A stretch of 64,000 bases of DNA from an uncultured Clostridia bacterium (GTDB taxonomy: Bacteria > Bacillota > Clostridia > Oscillospirales > Ruminococcaceae), in the NCBI GenBank assembly GCA_944388075.1, contig CALXHI010000012.1:61373-125372 (forward strand). Reading direction: 5' to 3'. The notes beneath the pieces are model-generated. The model saw nothing but the letters and a program-made list of their open reading frames with translations. It was not told where the DNA came from and searched no databases. Position numbers and translations under genes: made by a program. Of this stretch, positions 1-12,305 are shown in pieces (positions within the stretch are counted from its first letter, which is position 1; each line of letters starts with the position of its first letter).

Positions 1-1341
1 ACGGTAAAGCGGTTCGACCGCAATGCCACGGCGGAATAATGCCGCAATTGCAAAGATGCGCTCATCCGTACCATCCTGTACCAGCTCCATCAGTTCTTCG
101 GTAGTCTTTTCCTCGACGCTCGGCACGGAGAGGTGGTGAATGCCGATTTCCAATGCACGTACCGATTTGAGCAGGCTTTCCTCAAATGTTCTGCCGATGC
201 TCATGACCTCTCCGGTTGCCTTCATCTGCGTACCCAGTATACGGGTTGCATCGGAGAATTTGTCGAACGGAAATCGAGGCATTTTCGATACCACATAGTC
301 CAGTGCCGGTTCAAATGCTGCCGAGGTATTCGCAAGCGGAATTTCTTCCAAGCGCATGCCAACACAAATTTTCGCCGAAACTCTCGCAATCGGATAGCCG
401 CTCGCCTTCGATGCCAATGCCGAGGAACGAGAAACTCTCGGGTTGACCTCAATGACATAATATCGGAACGAATTCGGGTCGAGTGCGAACTGCACATTGC
501 AGCCACCCTCGATTTTCAATGCACGGATCAACCGCAGCGCACTGTCACGAAGCATATGATACTCCCGGTTGGTCAATGTCTGCGAGGGGCATACCACAAT
601 CGAGTCGCCGGTATGGATACCGACCGGATCGAGATTTTCCATGTTGCAAACCGTAATCGCCGTGTCATTGGCATCCCGAATGACCTCGTACTCAATTTCC
701 TTATAGCCCTTGACGCTCTTTTCTACCAGCACCTGATGCACCGGCGAAAGGGCAAGTGCCTGCTTGAGGATTTCAAGCATCTGCGCCTCATTCTCCGCAA
801 AGCCACCGCCGGTACCGCCCAGAGTGAACGCCGGACGCAGCACAAGCGGATAGCCGATCTTCTCAGCCGCCGCCAAACCGCTCTCTATGCTGTCTGCAGT
901 CTCAGATGGCAAAGTCGGTTCGCCGATAGCATCGCACAGCTCCTTGAACCGCTCACGGTCCTCCGCACAGGCAATCGAATCCGAACCGGTACCGAGCAAT
1001 TCCGTGCCGCATTCCTGCAAAACACCCTGTGCTTCCAGCTCCATGGCGAGGTTCAAGCCCGTCTGTCCGCCGATGCCCGGCAAAATCGCATCGGGACGTT
1101 CCTTGCGGACAATCTTTGCGACATACTCTGCTGTCAGCGGTTCCATATAGACCTTATCGGCGATTTGCGGATCGGTCATAATGGTAGCCGGATTGGAGTT
1201 GCAGAGTACAACCTCATAGCCTTCCTCTTTCAGCGCAAGGCAGGCCTGCGTACCGGCATAGTCAAACTCTGCCGCTTGACCAATCACAATCGGGCCGGAG
1301 CCGATGACCAAAATTTTATGTAAATCCGTGCGTTTAGGCAT
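1..1341 (-). CDS. carB: Carbamoyl-phosphate synthase large subunit (5' part, cut by window edge)
   Basis: Large subunit of carbamoyl-phosphate synthase: makes carbamoyl phosphate from bicarbonate, ATP and ammonia delivered by CarA, for pyrimidine and arginine synthesis in the cytoplasm. 447 codons are visible of the roughly 1,060 usual for the family, so only the first ATP-grasp half (carboxyphosphate-forming) and the start of the oligomerisation region are here. Visible signatures: [19 protein letters not shown] near residues 12-30, the glycine-rich [10 protein letters not shown], and [16 protein letters not shown] of the ATP-grasp core. The ATG lies within the last codons of carA (8-base overlap), so translation is probably coupled. 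The frame is open to the left edge with no lesion. Confidence 0.96.
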   Translation of the reverse strand, partial: MPKRTDLHKILVIGSGPIVIGQAAEFDYAGTQACLALKEEGYEVVLCNSNPATIMTDPQIADKVYMEPLTAEYVAKIVRKERPDAILPGIGGQTGLNLAMELEAQGVLQECGTELLGTGSDSIACAEDRERFKELCDAIGEPTLPSETADSIESGLAAAEKIGYPLVLRPAFTLGGTGGGFAENEAQMLEILKQALALSPVHQVLVEKSVKGYKEIEYEVIRDANDTAITVCNMENLDPVGIHTGDSIVVCPSQTLTNREYHMLRDSALRLIRALKIEGGCNVQFALDPNSFRYYVIEVNPRVSRSSALASKASGYPIARVSAKICVGMRLEEIPLANTSAAFEPALDYVVSKMPRFPFDKFSDATRILGTQMKATGEVMSIGRTFEESLLKSVRALEIGIHHLSVPSVEEKTTEELMELVQDGTDERIFAIAALFRRGIAVEPLYR

Positions 1342-2437
1342 GTTCAGCACCCTCCATCCATTCCAAGAATTGATCGAACAATGCACCGCTGTCCTGCGGG
1401 CCGGGGGCGCTTTCCGGATGATATTGTACGCTGAACGCCCGCTCTGGAACGCATTCTACACCCTCTACCGTCTGGTCGAGCAGGTTCAAATGCGTCATGG
1501 TCAATGCGGTATCCTTGAGACTCTCCGCATCGACGGCATAGGAGTGATTCTGCGAGGTGATTTCAATCTTATCGGTTTTGAGGTTCTTGACCGGGTGGTT
1601 GCCGCCACGGTGACCGAATTTCAGCTTGTAGGTCTTTGCGCCGTATGCCAAGCAGAGGACTTGATGTCCCAGACAGATGCCGAACATCGGAATCTCGCCA
1701 CGGAGCGTCTTGACCAGCTTGATGACCTCCGGCACATTGGTCGGATCGCCGGGGCCGTTCGAGAGCAGAATACCGTCCGGATGGAGCTTGCGCACGGTTT
1801 CCACATCGGTATTCCACGGCACAACCGTCACCGAGCAGTGCCGCTCGTTCAGGCAGCGCACGATGTTCTGCTTCATGCCGCAGTCCACCGCCACCACATG
1901 AAACTTCGGATGCTCAACGGGATATGCGATCATCGCCTTGCGGCTGACTCTGGCTACGGCATCGGTCGCCGGACAGTAGCTTTGCAGCAATGCCATGCAC
2001 ACCTCCTGCGGCATATCCGCATCGGTGATGATACCATAACGGGTGCCGTAATCCCGAATCGATCGAATCAGCTTTCGGGTATCAATGCCGCTCAAACCGG
2101 TAATGTGATAGCGTTCCATGACCGCACCGAGCGTTTCCGTCGCACGAAAATTCGACGGAATATTGTTATATTCCCGTACAATCAAGCCGCTGATGGTCGG
2201 GGTCTGTGTTTCGTAGTCATCGGGGTTGATGCCATAGTTGCCAATCAGCGGATACGCCATCACAACCGCCTGATCGGTGTAGGACGGGTCGGAGATCAGC
2301 TCCTGATAGCCAACCGGAGAGGTGTTGAACACCACTTCGGTCACTCGCACGTCCTTCGCACCGAATCCATATCCGAAATATGCCGTGCCATCCTCCAGCA
2401 CGAGCTTTTTCCTGCATCTTTGTTGAGCCTGCGTCAT
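1334..2437 (-). CDS. carA: Carbamoyl-phosphate synthase small (glutaminase) subunit
   Basis: Class I glutamine amidotransferase subunit that hydrolyses glutamine and channels ammonia to CarB. 367 residues, normal for the family. The N-terminal half carries the CarA-specific domain ([29 protein letters not shown]); the C-terminal half is the glutaminase with nucleophile Cys255 in MFGICLGHQ and the His340/Glu342 pair in [10 protein letters not shown]. The start follows AGGAGGAG. It sits 9 bases after purF and overlaps carB by 8 bases, the fourth of five genes reading pyrG-purF-carA-carB behind the glutamine synthetase region, so co-expression with nitrogen assimilation is likely (inference). 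Confidence 0.97.
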   Translation of the reverse strand: MTQAQQRCRKKLVLEDGTAYFGYGFGAKDVRVTEVVFNTSPVGYQELISDPSYTDQAVVMAYPLIGNYGINPDDYETQTPTISGLIVREYNNIPSNFRATETLGAVMERYHITGLSGIDTRKLIRSIRDYGTRYGIITDADMPQEVCMALLQSYCPATDAVARVSRKAMIAYPVEHPKFHVVAVDCGMKQNIVRCLNERHCSVTVVPWNTDVETVRKLHPDGILLSNGPGDPTNVPEVIKLVKTLRGEIPMFGICLGHQVLCLAYGAKTYKLKFGHRGGNHPVKNLKTDKIEITSQNHSYAVDAESLKDTALTMTHLNLLDQTVEGVECVPERAFSVQYHPESAPGPQDSGALFDQFLEWMEGAEHA

Positions 2438-2446
2438 ACGCTCCTC

Positions 2447-5481
<3,035 letters not shown>

Positions 5482-5751
5482 CTATCTTCCTCGCAATCTG
5501 CACTGTATTGGCAATTCGTCACGCACGGATTGCCTACTGCTTTCTGCAAATGCCTTGCCGACTTTTGCATACACATCACGGCAGAACATCTTCTCACGTT
5601 CCCCCGTCATGTGTACACAAAAGCGCACCGCAATGGTCATGCCGAATTTCGTTCGTGACATGGCCTGCGGTGTAGCTTTTGCTTCAGCACGCGGCGGCAT
5701 CCGGCTGATGCCCGTCAGTCGAATACCGCTTTGTGCCGGATGAGAACTCAC
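5482..5751 (-). CDS. Small unknown protein between amt and pyrG
   Basis: 89 residues, not recognised. A GTG start overlaps the amt stop in GTGA, and the stop lies 3 bases before pyrG, so the frame fills the whole gap between two well-defined genes. This is the main evidence that it is real. The product is basic, with a Ser/Pro/Ala-rich first third and a more ordered second half (EKMFCRDVYAKVGKAFAESS), two well-separated cysteines, no signal peptide and no membrane segment. A role tied to glutamine or nucleotide flux is only suggested by position. The alternative is a non-coding spacer that happens to be open. Confidence 0.5.
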   Translation of the reverse strand: MSSHPAQSGIRLTGISRMPPRAEAKATPQAMSRTKFGMTIAVRFCVHMTGEREKMFCRDVYAKVGKAFAESSRQSVRDELPIQCRLRGR

Positions 5752-7481
5752 TCGACATCCTGTAATGCGTCGTAGCCTTCCTCACCGGTTCTGACCTTCA
5801 CGACATTCTCCACATCGTATACGAAAATCTTACCGTCACCGATATGACCCGTATAAAGCACATGCTTTGCCGTGTCAATCACGCTGCGAACCGGAACCTT
5901 GCTGACAACGATGTCAATCTGTACCTTCGGGAGCAGGTTAGTTTCGACCGGAACACCACGATAGTATTCCAAATCACCCTTCTGCAAACCGTAACCCATG
6001 ACATGCGATACGGTCATACCGGTGATACCCAAGCTGCTCATTGCTGTCTTCAGAGCGTAAAGCTTCTCTTCCTTGCAGATAATCTGTACCTTGGTGAATT
6101 TCGGAGTGCCATCGGAAACCGATGCTGCCTCCTTGACAACCGGGACCGCATCTTCCACCGGTGTCTGACCCTTTATCTCAGCAGCTGCTGCGGCAATTGC
6201 AACGGAAGCATCCTCGTAATACTCCTCCGGCATCATCGCAAAGCCGGCATAGGCAGTCCGCAAACCGTGCTCGGAGATATCCAAGCCCATGATTTCGTCC
6301 TCCGGCTTTGCACGAAGGCCAATGGTATGCTTCAGAATCGTGTATACAATTACCATCACAACGGCAACATATGCTGCCACGCTGACACCGCCCAGAATCT
6401 GAATGCCGAACTGTGCGGTTTCGCCATAGACCAGACCCTTATGCTCGGTACCCAAGCCGTTCGAGAAGATACCAACACCAATCGTACCCAAAGCACCGCA
6501 TACACCATGGACGGAGATAGCACCAACCGGATCATCAATCTTTGCAATCTTGTCGAAAAATTCGACAGAGAACACAATCGTGATACCGCAGAGCATACCA
6601 ATGATGGCTGCTGCCCAAGGTTCTACCGTATCACAGCCGGCGGTAATACCGACCAGACCTGCCAATGCGGCATTGTAGGTCATTGAAACATCGGGTTTCT
6701 TGTATCGAATCCATGTCACAGTCAAGGTCGTAACACAGGCAACCGCTGCACTCATATTCGTATTGAAGAATACAAGACCGGCACGTGCAATCGCTGCATC
6801 GGTATCCATGCACACGGTCGATGCACCGTTGAATCCGAACCAGCAGAACCACAGGATGAACACACCCAAGGCTGCGAAGGTCAGGTTGTGACCAAGAATT
6901 GCTCTGGGCTTACCGTCCTTATCGTACTTACCGATTCTCGGACCGAGAATTGCCGCACCGGTCAGTGCTGCAACACCGCCAACCATGTGAACACAAGTAG
7001 AACCGGCAAAGTCATGGAAGCCGCTTTCTGCAAGCCAGCCGCCGCCCCAGATCCAGTGTCCGGAAATCGGATAGATGATGAGGGAGATGACTGCGGAATA
7101 AATACAATATGCTGCAAAATTGGTTCGTTCTGCCATGGCACCGGATACGATTGTTGCAGCCGTTGCGCAGAACACCGTCTGGAAGATCACAAATGCCCAA
7201 AGCGGTACGCCGGACGGCAAAATCGCACTGTAATCTCCCTGAATCATCGGATCGAGCGTGCCAAAGAAGGCATTGCCCGTTCCGAACATAATACCAAACC
7301 CTACCAGCCAATAACAGGGAGTACCAATACAAAAGTCCATCAAATTCTTCATCAGGATATTACCGGTATTCTTTGCTCTCGTGAAACCGGCCTCGCAGAG
7401 CGAGAATCCTGCCTGCATGAAGAACACCAGTGCAGCACCAACCAGTATCCACATGGTATTCAAGCCACTATATTTTTCCAT
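5748..7481 (-). CDS. amt: Ammonium transporter with C-terminal PII signalling domain
   Basis: Amt-family ammonium channel fused to a PII (GlnB/GlnK) domain. 577 residues. Residues 1 to about 410 are the 11-helix Amt channel: paired pore histidines lie in GSTCVHMVGGVAAL and ISVHGVCGALGTIG, and the N-terminal SLCEAGFTRAKN is typical. After a linker, the last ~115 residues are PII: ITGMTVSHVMGYGLQKG, LLPKVQIDIVV, the B-loop TGHIGDGKIFVYDV and VRTGEEG. In free PII the T-loop Tyr51 can be uridylylated; the aligned position here is Val (YYRGVPVE), so that modification is not expected. The start is set by GGAAAGGAG before ATG at 7481; a GTG 21 bases upstream has no such site. The protein likely senses ATP/ADP/2-oxoglutarate and gates its own channel (inference from PII biology). 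Confidence 0.95.
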   Translation of the reverse strand: MEKYSGLNTMWILVGAALVFFMQAGFSLCEAGFTRAKNTGNILMKNLMDFCIGTPCYWLVGFGIMFGTGNAFFGTLDPMIQGDYSAILPSGVPLWAFVIFQTVFCATAATIVSGAMAERTNFAAYCIYSAVISLIIYPISGHWIWGGGWLAESGFHDFAGSTCVHMVGGVAALTGAAILGPRIGKYDKDGKPRAILGHNLTFAALGVFILWFCWFGFNGASTVCMDTDAAIARAGLVFFNTNMSAAVACVTTLTVTWIRYKKPDVSMTYNAALAGLVGITAGCDTVEPWAAAIIGMLCGITIVFSVEFFDKIAKIDDPVGAISVHGVCGALGTIGVGIFSNGLGTEHKGLVYGETAQFGIQILGGVSVAAYVAVVMVIVYTILKHTIGLRAKPEDEIMGLDISEHGLRTAYAGFAMMPEEYYEDASVAIAAAAAEIKGQTPVEDAVPVVKEAASVSDGTPKFTKVQIICKEEKLYALKTAMSSLGITGMTVSHVMGYGLQKGDLEYYRGVPVETNLLPKVQIDIVVSKVPVRSVIDTAKHVLYTGHIGDGKIFVYDVENVVKVRTGEEGYDALQDVE

Positions 7482-7560
7482 AACGCTATGACTCCTTTCC
7501 ACTCATATTTTTGATAGCGTGCTGCCGCATAACCCCTTGCGACAGCCTCGCAGGTTTCGC

Positions 7561-9654
7561 TTACCTCACGCTGAACAACAGCTTACCATAGGTCGGGAAG
7601 GGCCAATACTCTTCCGAGGTCAGCATTTCGGCAGCGTCACAGTCAGCACGAAGCGACTCCATGTCTGCCAGCAACGTCTTGCCAATGAAGGAGGACAACT
7701 CGATGACATCCTCCATCGACTTGGTCCTTTCGATATCTGCTTCCAGAACCGCAACTTTTTGTGCAATGCTGTCGGACAGTGCAGAAAGCTTTGCGACAGT
7801 TTCCGACTCGTAGCTGCAAGCCAGACCGGAAACCAATGCCTTTTTCGACACCGCTGATACAGCCAAATCGTTGGCGTACTTCACAACTGCCGGAAGGATT
7901 TGTTTCTGTACCATGTCGTCCATGGTGTGCGCCTCGATCAGCACGGTCTTGCTATAATTCTCGAGCAGGATCTCCGCACGGGACTTCAGTTCTGCTTCGC
8001 TGTAGACCTTCTGGCCAACCAGCATTTTCACATTCTTTTCATCAAGCATGTGCGGAATGCAGTCCGGCGTGGTACGGTAATTGCAAAGTCCTCTCTTTTC
8101 AGCCTCGGCGATCCATGTATCATCGTAGCCGTTGCCGTTAAAGATGATTCTGCGATGATCCTTGAAGGTCTTGCGGATCATCTCGTGGAGGGCAGACTCA
8201 AAGTCCTCAGCCTGCTCCAGACGATCGGCATAAATCTTCAGCGACGCAGCAACCGCTGCATTGAGCATGATGTTTGCACAGGCAATCGAATTGGCAGAGC
8301 CAAGCATACGGAACTCGAACTTGTTGCCGGTGAATGCAAACGGAGAAGTACGGTTGCGGTCTGTATTGTCCCGTGCGAACTTCGGCAGAACGTTAACACC
8401 CAGCTTCATGCTGGTCTTTTGCTGTGCACTGTAGGGACGATCCTCAACAATGGCATCCATGATGGCGGTCAGCTCATCGCCCAAAAAAATCGAAACCACA
8501 GCAGGCGGTGCTTCATTCGCACCCAGACGATGATCGTTGCCTGCGCTTGCCACAGAGATTCTGAGCAGATCCTGATAATCGTCAACCGCCTTGATGACGG
8601 CACACAGGAACAGCAGGAATTGTGCATTCTCATACGGGGTATCGCCCGGGGAGAGGAGGTTCACGCCCGTATCGGTTGCGATCGACCAGTTGTTGTGCTT
8701 ACCGCTGCCATTCACGCCTGCGAAAGGCTTCTCGTGCAACAGGCAGACCATGTGGTGACGCTTGGCGACCTTTTGCATGATCTCCATGGTCAACTGGTTA
8801 TGGTCGGTTGCGAGATTCGTTGTCGTATAGATCGGAGCCAGCTCATGCTGTGCCGGAGCGACCTCATTGTGTTGTGTCTTTGCTAAAATGCCGAGCTTCC
8901 ACAGCTCCTTGTTGAGGTCTGCCATGTAGGCGGCAACTCTCGGCTTGATCACACCGAAGTAGTGATCATCCATCTCTTGACCCTTCGGAGTCTTGGCACC
9001 GAACAGCGTTCTGCCGGTGTAGATCAAATCCTTACGCTGTGCGTACACATCCTCGTCGATGAGGAAGTACTCTTGCTCCGGACCAACTGAAGTGCGAACA
9101 CACTTGACATCCTCGTTGCCGAAGAGCTTCAAGATTCGCATGGCTTGCTTATCGAGTGCTTCCATCGAACGGAGCAGCGGGGTCTTCTTGTCGAGTGCCT
9201 CACCGCCGTAGGAGCAGAAAGCAGTCGGAATACACAGGATCTTATCCTTGATGAATGCGTAAGAGGTCGGGTCCCAAGCGGTATAGCCACGAGCCTCGAA
9301 GGTCGCACGCAGACCGCCAGACGGGAAGGACGATGCGTCCGGCTCTCCCTTAATGAGCTCCTTGCCAGAGAACTCCATGATGACTCTGCCGTCCGAAGCC
9401 GGAGAAATGAAACTGTCATGCTTCTCGGCGGTGATGCCGGTCATGGGTTGGAACCAATGGGTGTAGTGGGTTGCACCCTTGCTGACCGCCCAATCCTTCA
9501 TTGCCTCCGCAACCGCATTGGCAACGGTCAGATCCAGCTTCTCGCCTTGCACGATGGTCTTCTTGAGCTTAGCATAGACATCGGCAGACAGCATGGTCTT
9601 CATGATGCGATCGTCAAACACCAAACATCCAAAATAATCCGGTACTGTTTTCAT
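7561..9654 (-). CDS. glnN: Type III glutamine synthetase
   Basis: Glutamine synthetase of the large GSIII class (~700 residues) found in Bacteroides, cyanobacteria and Ruminococcus. 697 residues. Class signatures include [42 protein letters not shown] and [11 protein letters not shown]. It assimilates ammonium by ATP-dependent amidation of glutamate. The ATG at 9654 follows AGGAGG at 7-base spacing; the frame is open further upstream but without a ribosome site. It is the first gene of the nitrogen cluster, with a consensus promoter and a strong hairpin directly before it and amt 79 bases downstream. Confidence 0.97.
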   Translation of the reverse strand: MKTVPDYFGCLVFDDRIMKTMLSADVYAKLKKTIVQGEKLDLTVANAVAEAMKDWAVSKGATHYTHWFQPMTGITAEKHDSFISPASDGRVIMEFSGKELIKGEPDASSFPSGGLRATFEARGYTAWDPTSYAFIKDKILCIPTAFCSYGGEALDKKTPLLRSMEALDKQAMRILKLFGNEDVKCVRTSVGPEQEYFLIDEDVYAQRKDLIYTGRTLFGAKTPKGQEMDDHYFGVIKPRVAAYMADLNKELWKLGILAKTQHNEVAPAQHELAPIYTTTNLATDHNQLTMEIMQKVAKRHHMVCLLHEKPFAGVNGSGKHNNWSIATDTGVNLLSPGDTPYENAQFLLFLCAVIKAVDDYQDLLRISVASAGNDHRLGANEAPPAVVSIFLGDELTAIMDAIVEDRPYSAQQKTSMKLGVNVLPKFARDNTDRNRTSPFAFTGNKFEFRMLGSANSIACANIMLNAAVAASLKIYADRLEQAEDFESALHEMIRKTFKDHRRIIFNGNGYDDTWIAEAEKRGLCNYRTTPDCIPHMLDEKNVKMLVGQKVYSEAELKSRAEILLENYSKTVLIEAHTMDDMVQKQILPAVVKYANDLAVSAVSKKALVSGLACSYESETVAKLSALSDSIAQKVAVLEADIERTKSMEDVIELSSFIGKTLLADMESLRADCDAAEMLTSEEYWPFPTYGKLLFSVR

Positions 9655-9690
9655 CGTTTTTTCCTCCTGTGTATGTTTTATGTATACGCA

Positions 9691-9741
9691 AAAAAGGCAA
9701 CGGTGCCTTGGACTTCTCAGTTCCAAGACACCGTTGCCTTT
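9691..9741 (-). terminator. 20-bp stem-loop with U-tract in the glnN leader
   Basis: On the minus strand a 20-bp stem (one G-U pair) with a loop of about 9 bases is followed by six U residues, the form of an intrinsic terminator. It lies only 2-3 bases from the predicted transcription start, between promoter and gene, leaving about 35 bases to the glnN ribosome site. It could terminate or attenuate glnN mRNA, protect its 5' end, or end the upstream LRR transcript. Its outer sequence AAGGCAAC also starts two other hairpins in this window (21584, 53683). Confidence 0.8.
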
Positions 9742-9751
9742 CTCGATTGCT

Positions 9752-9780
9752 ATTATACACCCAATTTGCAAAATTGTCAA
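9752..9780 (-). promoter_or_regulatory. Consensus promoter of glnN
   Basis: Exact TTGACA (9775-9780) and exact TATAAT (9752-9757) with a 17-base spacer, minus strand. The predicted start is near 9744, immediately before the leader hairpin. It lies 97 bases upstream of the glnN ATG and downstream of the LRR gene stop. Confidence 0.9.
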
Positions 9781-9894
9781 GGGGTTTTTCGTATTTTTTT
9801 GCCGCGCTACAAAGTTGCATCACGATTTGTTCGTAGCTACGTGTCATTTCACGCAAAAAAATTTTATGCGGTGCTGCCTTTGAGATTGGCGGAT

Positions 9895-11340
9895 TCAGCT
9901 GTGCTTCCGCACGATCCTGCCGAGGATTGCACCCAACACAAGCAGTCCGCCCAAGATGAGTGCCGGAATCCAGTAGGTACCGGTCGGTTTGCCGATCCAA
10001 GGACTTTCCTTCCCAGTTTGCGATGTTGTTGTGACCGGCGGCATGGTCGTCTCCGCAGCCGGTACCGACTCCAAAGGCAATCCGTTTTCCTCGGCATAGG
10101 CTTTGGCGACGGCATTGTCGGTGCGGACGGCAAACGTGGTATCGAGGACATATTCGCTACTGTCATTGCTCCACCGATAGCCGATGGCACGTTCGCCGAT
10201 TGCAGTCACCTCGTCCGGTACGATGATTCCATCGAGCGCATCACAAGAGACAAATGCCCTCGCTCCAATCGTTTCGAGCTGATGACTCATGTGAATATAC
10301 CCCAAAGCCTGACATCCAAAAAATGCCATTTCTCCAATCTCGGTGACCTGATCGCCCATCTTAACCACTTGCAGCGAGGTGCAGCGATAGAATGCCGCAC
10401 GCCGAATTTCAGTCACGGAATCGGGCAAAGTTACGGTCGTGATTGCAGGATTGCCCTCAAAGGCTGAGCGGTTGATAACGGTAATGCCCTCCGGTATATC
10501 CACCACCGTATCTTCCCCTCGATAACCAATCAGCATCGTACCGATGGTCACATAATCCGAAGGGAAATGCTGATACCAATTCGTATTGCGCACAGCGTCC
10601 GGCTCAAACAAGGTCGGCATACCCTCCAGCGCAATCTCCTCGAGTGCCATGCAGTTGTCAAATGCGCCTGCACGCACTTCCGTCACCGATGCCGGAATCT
10701 GGACCGTGTGAATATTGTGATGATTCGCAAACGCATAGGCATTGATCACTCGCACCGTATCGGGAATCTGCACATCCGCATCCGTGCCCCGATAGGCATA
10801 GAGAATCCCATCGCCTAATATCACAAAGGCATCGCTTTGCTGTGCGAGGAACGGCGTTCCCCGAAATGCGTCATGCTCGATGGTTTTAACGGTTTCCGGA
10901 ATCGCAACCGTTGTGAGCCGATCACAATCCGCAAAGGCCGCATAGCCAATTTCCGTGCAGGCACTCGGAATCGTCATTGTTTGCAGATACGCACAGCCGG
11001 CAAATGCCTTCTCGCCAATTGTCCGCACCGTGTCGGGCAATTCCACCGTATCTGCATAGCAATACAGAAATGCCTCTTTCCCGATGGCTGTGACCGGCTT
11101 GCCCTCGATTGTGTCGGGAATCGTCACGGTCGGCTCATTCGTCCAAGCAAACGATGTTATGGTCACACCGTCCTCCTGCACCTCATAGGTCAAGCGGGAC
11201 ATGACGTCGGGTGTGGTTGTGGTGGTCGTCGTAGCCGCCGTCTCTTGGGTTGTCGTTTCCGCATATGCCGGCTGACAGATACACATAGCCATGAGCATGA
11301 CGCAGAATCCAGAGCGGACAGCCTGCCATTTGGTTCTCAT
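9895..11340 (-). CDS. BspA-like leucine-rich-repeat surface protein, membrane anchored
   Basis: About 481 residues. An N-terminal signal peptide (GFCVMLMAMCICQPAYA) is followed by a threonine-rich linker and about a dozen LRR_5 repeats of the form IGxxAFxxCxxLxxxxxP, then a Thr-rich stalk and a C-terminal membrane helix (WIPALILGGLLVLGAILG) with a basic end. Such proteins are exposed on the cell surface and bind host or bacterial ligands in other species; the ligand here is unknown. The start is uncertain. ATG 11340 gives the best signal peptide but has no ribosome site, while a good AAAGGAG at about 11373-11379 serves an ATG in a different frame. Confidence 0.85.
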   Translation of the reverse strand: MRTKWQAVRSGFCVMLMAMCICQPAYAETTTQETAATTTTTTTPDVMSRLTYEVQEDGVTITSFAWTNEPTVTIPDTIEGKPVTAIGKEAFLYCYADTVELPDTVRTIGEKAFAGCAYLQTMTIPSACTEIGYAAFADCDRLTTVAIPETVKTIEHDAFRGTPFLAQQSDAFVILGDGILYAYRGTDADVQIPDTVRVINAYAFANHHNIHTVQIPASVTEVRAGAFDNCMALEEIALEGMPTLFEPDAVRNTNWYQHFPSDYVTIGTMLIGYRGEDTVVDIPEGITVINRSAFEGNPAITTVTLPDSVTEIRRAAFYRCTSLQVVKMGDQVTEIGEMAFFGCQALGYIHMSHQLETIGARAFVSCDALDGIIVPDEVTAIGERAIGYRWSNDSSEYVLDTTFAVRTDNAVAKAYAEENGLPLESVPAAETTMPPVTTTSQTGKESPWIGKPTGTYWIPALILGGLLVLGAILGRIVRKHS

Positions 11341-11453
11341 ATCGTTTTTGTATGACTCGGCATGCCGAATCCATACGCTCCTTTCTTGTTTTATCATATA
11401 TGCAAAATGCTGGCAATTCCATATCCGAATGCCAAACCGCAGCTAAGATGGAT

Positions 11454-12242
11454 TTAGCCGAAAACCTCCGCAGCTGCTATCGTTTTGAGCAATTCTACCT
11501 GCACCTTGTCTCTGCCGTACGCATCGAGAAAGCGTTCCCGATATCGATTGGTTTTCAGATTGTGCCAAAGCGTCCAAGTCCCCCAGAACAAATCGATATG
11601 CCGATCCCCTACACCACCGCTGCCGACATCAATAAAGCCGGACCATTTCCAGCCGTGCAAAATGATATTCGGCAGACAATAGTCGCCATGCAGCAGCACC
11701 TTGCTTTGCAACGCAGCCTTGCCTGCTGTCAAAACCGCATAGGCTTCCTCCGCCGAGCGATACCCAAAGCTATCGGGAAAATGTGATTGGTCATACTGCC
11801 CGGTGCGGTAATGCGCCTCCATCGTGGCAAGATATTCTGCGGTACGGTCGGACACCGGACAGCCGGTGTAGTCGGTTTCATGCAGCCGGCGCAATTCCGT
11901 TGCCAGCGTATCGCAAAGGCGTTCCGGATTGGCACAATAGCGTTCATAGGTGCAGTCCTCACCTTCAATGACAGCTGTCAACAGCCAATCGCCGCGGTCC
12001 TCAGATATGTATTGCAAAACCTCTGCGCCCAATCCCTTCGCATAGAAATATGCGGTCATTTGAGCTTCTCGTGCAAGCGTATTTGGGGCGGCGTGCTTGA
12101 GATAAAAGCCATGCCCCTGCTCGATAAAATACACCCTCGCCTCGGGAGAACAGGAGCTGTCATAGACCTTTGCATCGGCAATCCGCCGCCGAATATCCTG
12201 CGGAATTTCGTTTGGAATTTGCAACAGCAATGTTTTTTTCAT
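11454..12242 (-). CDS. Aminoglycoside phosphotransferase family protein (APH(3')-like)
   Basis: 262 residues with the small-molecule kinase fold. The catalytic loop LLHGDYCLPN has Asp187 and Asn192, and the metal-binding IDVGSGGVGDRHIDLFW has Asp205, the pattern of APH(3') kinanamycin/neomycin kinases. It would transfer phosphate from ATP to an aminoglycoside or a natural hydroxyl substrate. The ATG follows AGAGGT directly after the rpoC terminator, so expression may depend on read-through. Composition resembles its neighbours and no mobile element is near, so it looks resident rather than recently acquired. Resistance is not shown by sequence alone. Confidence 0.75.
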   Translation of the reverse strand: MKKTLLLQIPNEIPQDIRRRIADAKVYDSSCSPEARVYFIEQGHGFYLKHAAPNTLAREAQMTAYFYAKGLGAEVLQYISEDRGDWLLTAVIEGEDCTYERYCANPERLCDTLATELRRLHETDYTGCPVSDRTAEYLATMEAHYRTGQYDQSHFPDSFGYRSAEEAYAVLTAGKAALQSKVLLHGDYCLPNIILHGWKWSGFIDVGSGGVGDRHIDLFWGTWTLWHNLKTNRYRERFLDAYGRDKVQVELLKTIAAAEVFG

Positions 12243-12265
12243 AAATTTCTACCTCTGTGGATAGC

Positions 12266-12294
12266 AAAAAGGGACGGCTGCAGTGAACCGTCCC
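12266..12294 (-). terminator. Terminator after rpoC
   Basis: GGGACGG / CCGTCCC stem with a 10-base loop followed by a T-run on the minus strand, 11 bases after the rpoC stop and before the phosphotransferase gene. Confidence 0.9.
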
Positions 12295-12305
12295 TCTTCC
12301 TACAA

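Noticed and set aside
7503..7560. Separate promoter or riboswitch between glnN and amt
   Set aside because: Only 58 bases plus a weak stem without a T-run; no -10/-35 pair was found.
11183..11422. Separate small gene from the AAAGGAG-linked ATG
   Set aside because: It overlaps the LRR signal-peptide region in another frame and has no recognisable product; kept only as an oddity of the LRR start.
11454..12242. Recently acquired antibiotic resistance gene
   Set aside because: No flanking mobile element, no change in composition, and position directly after the rpoC terminator argue for a resident gene.
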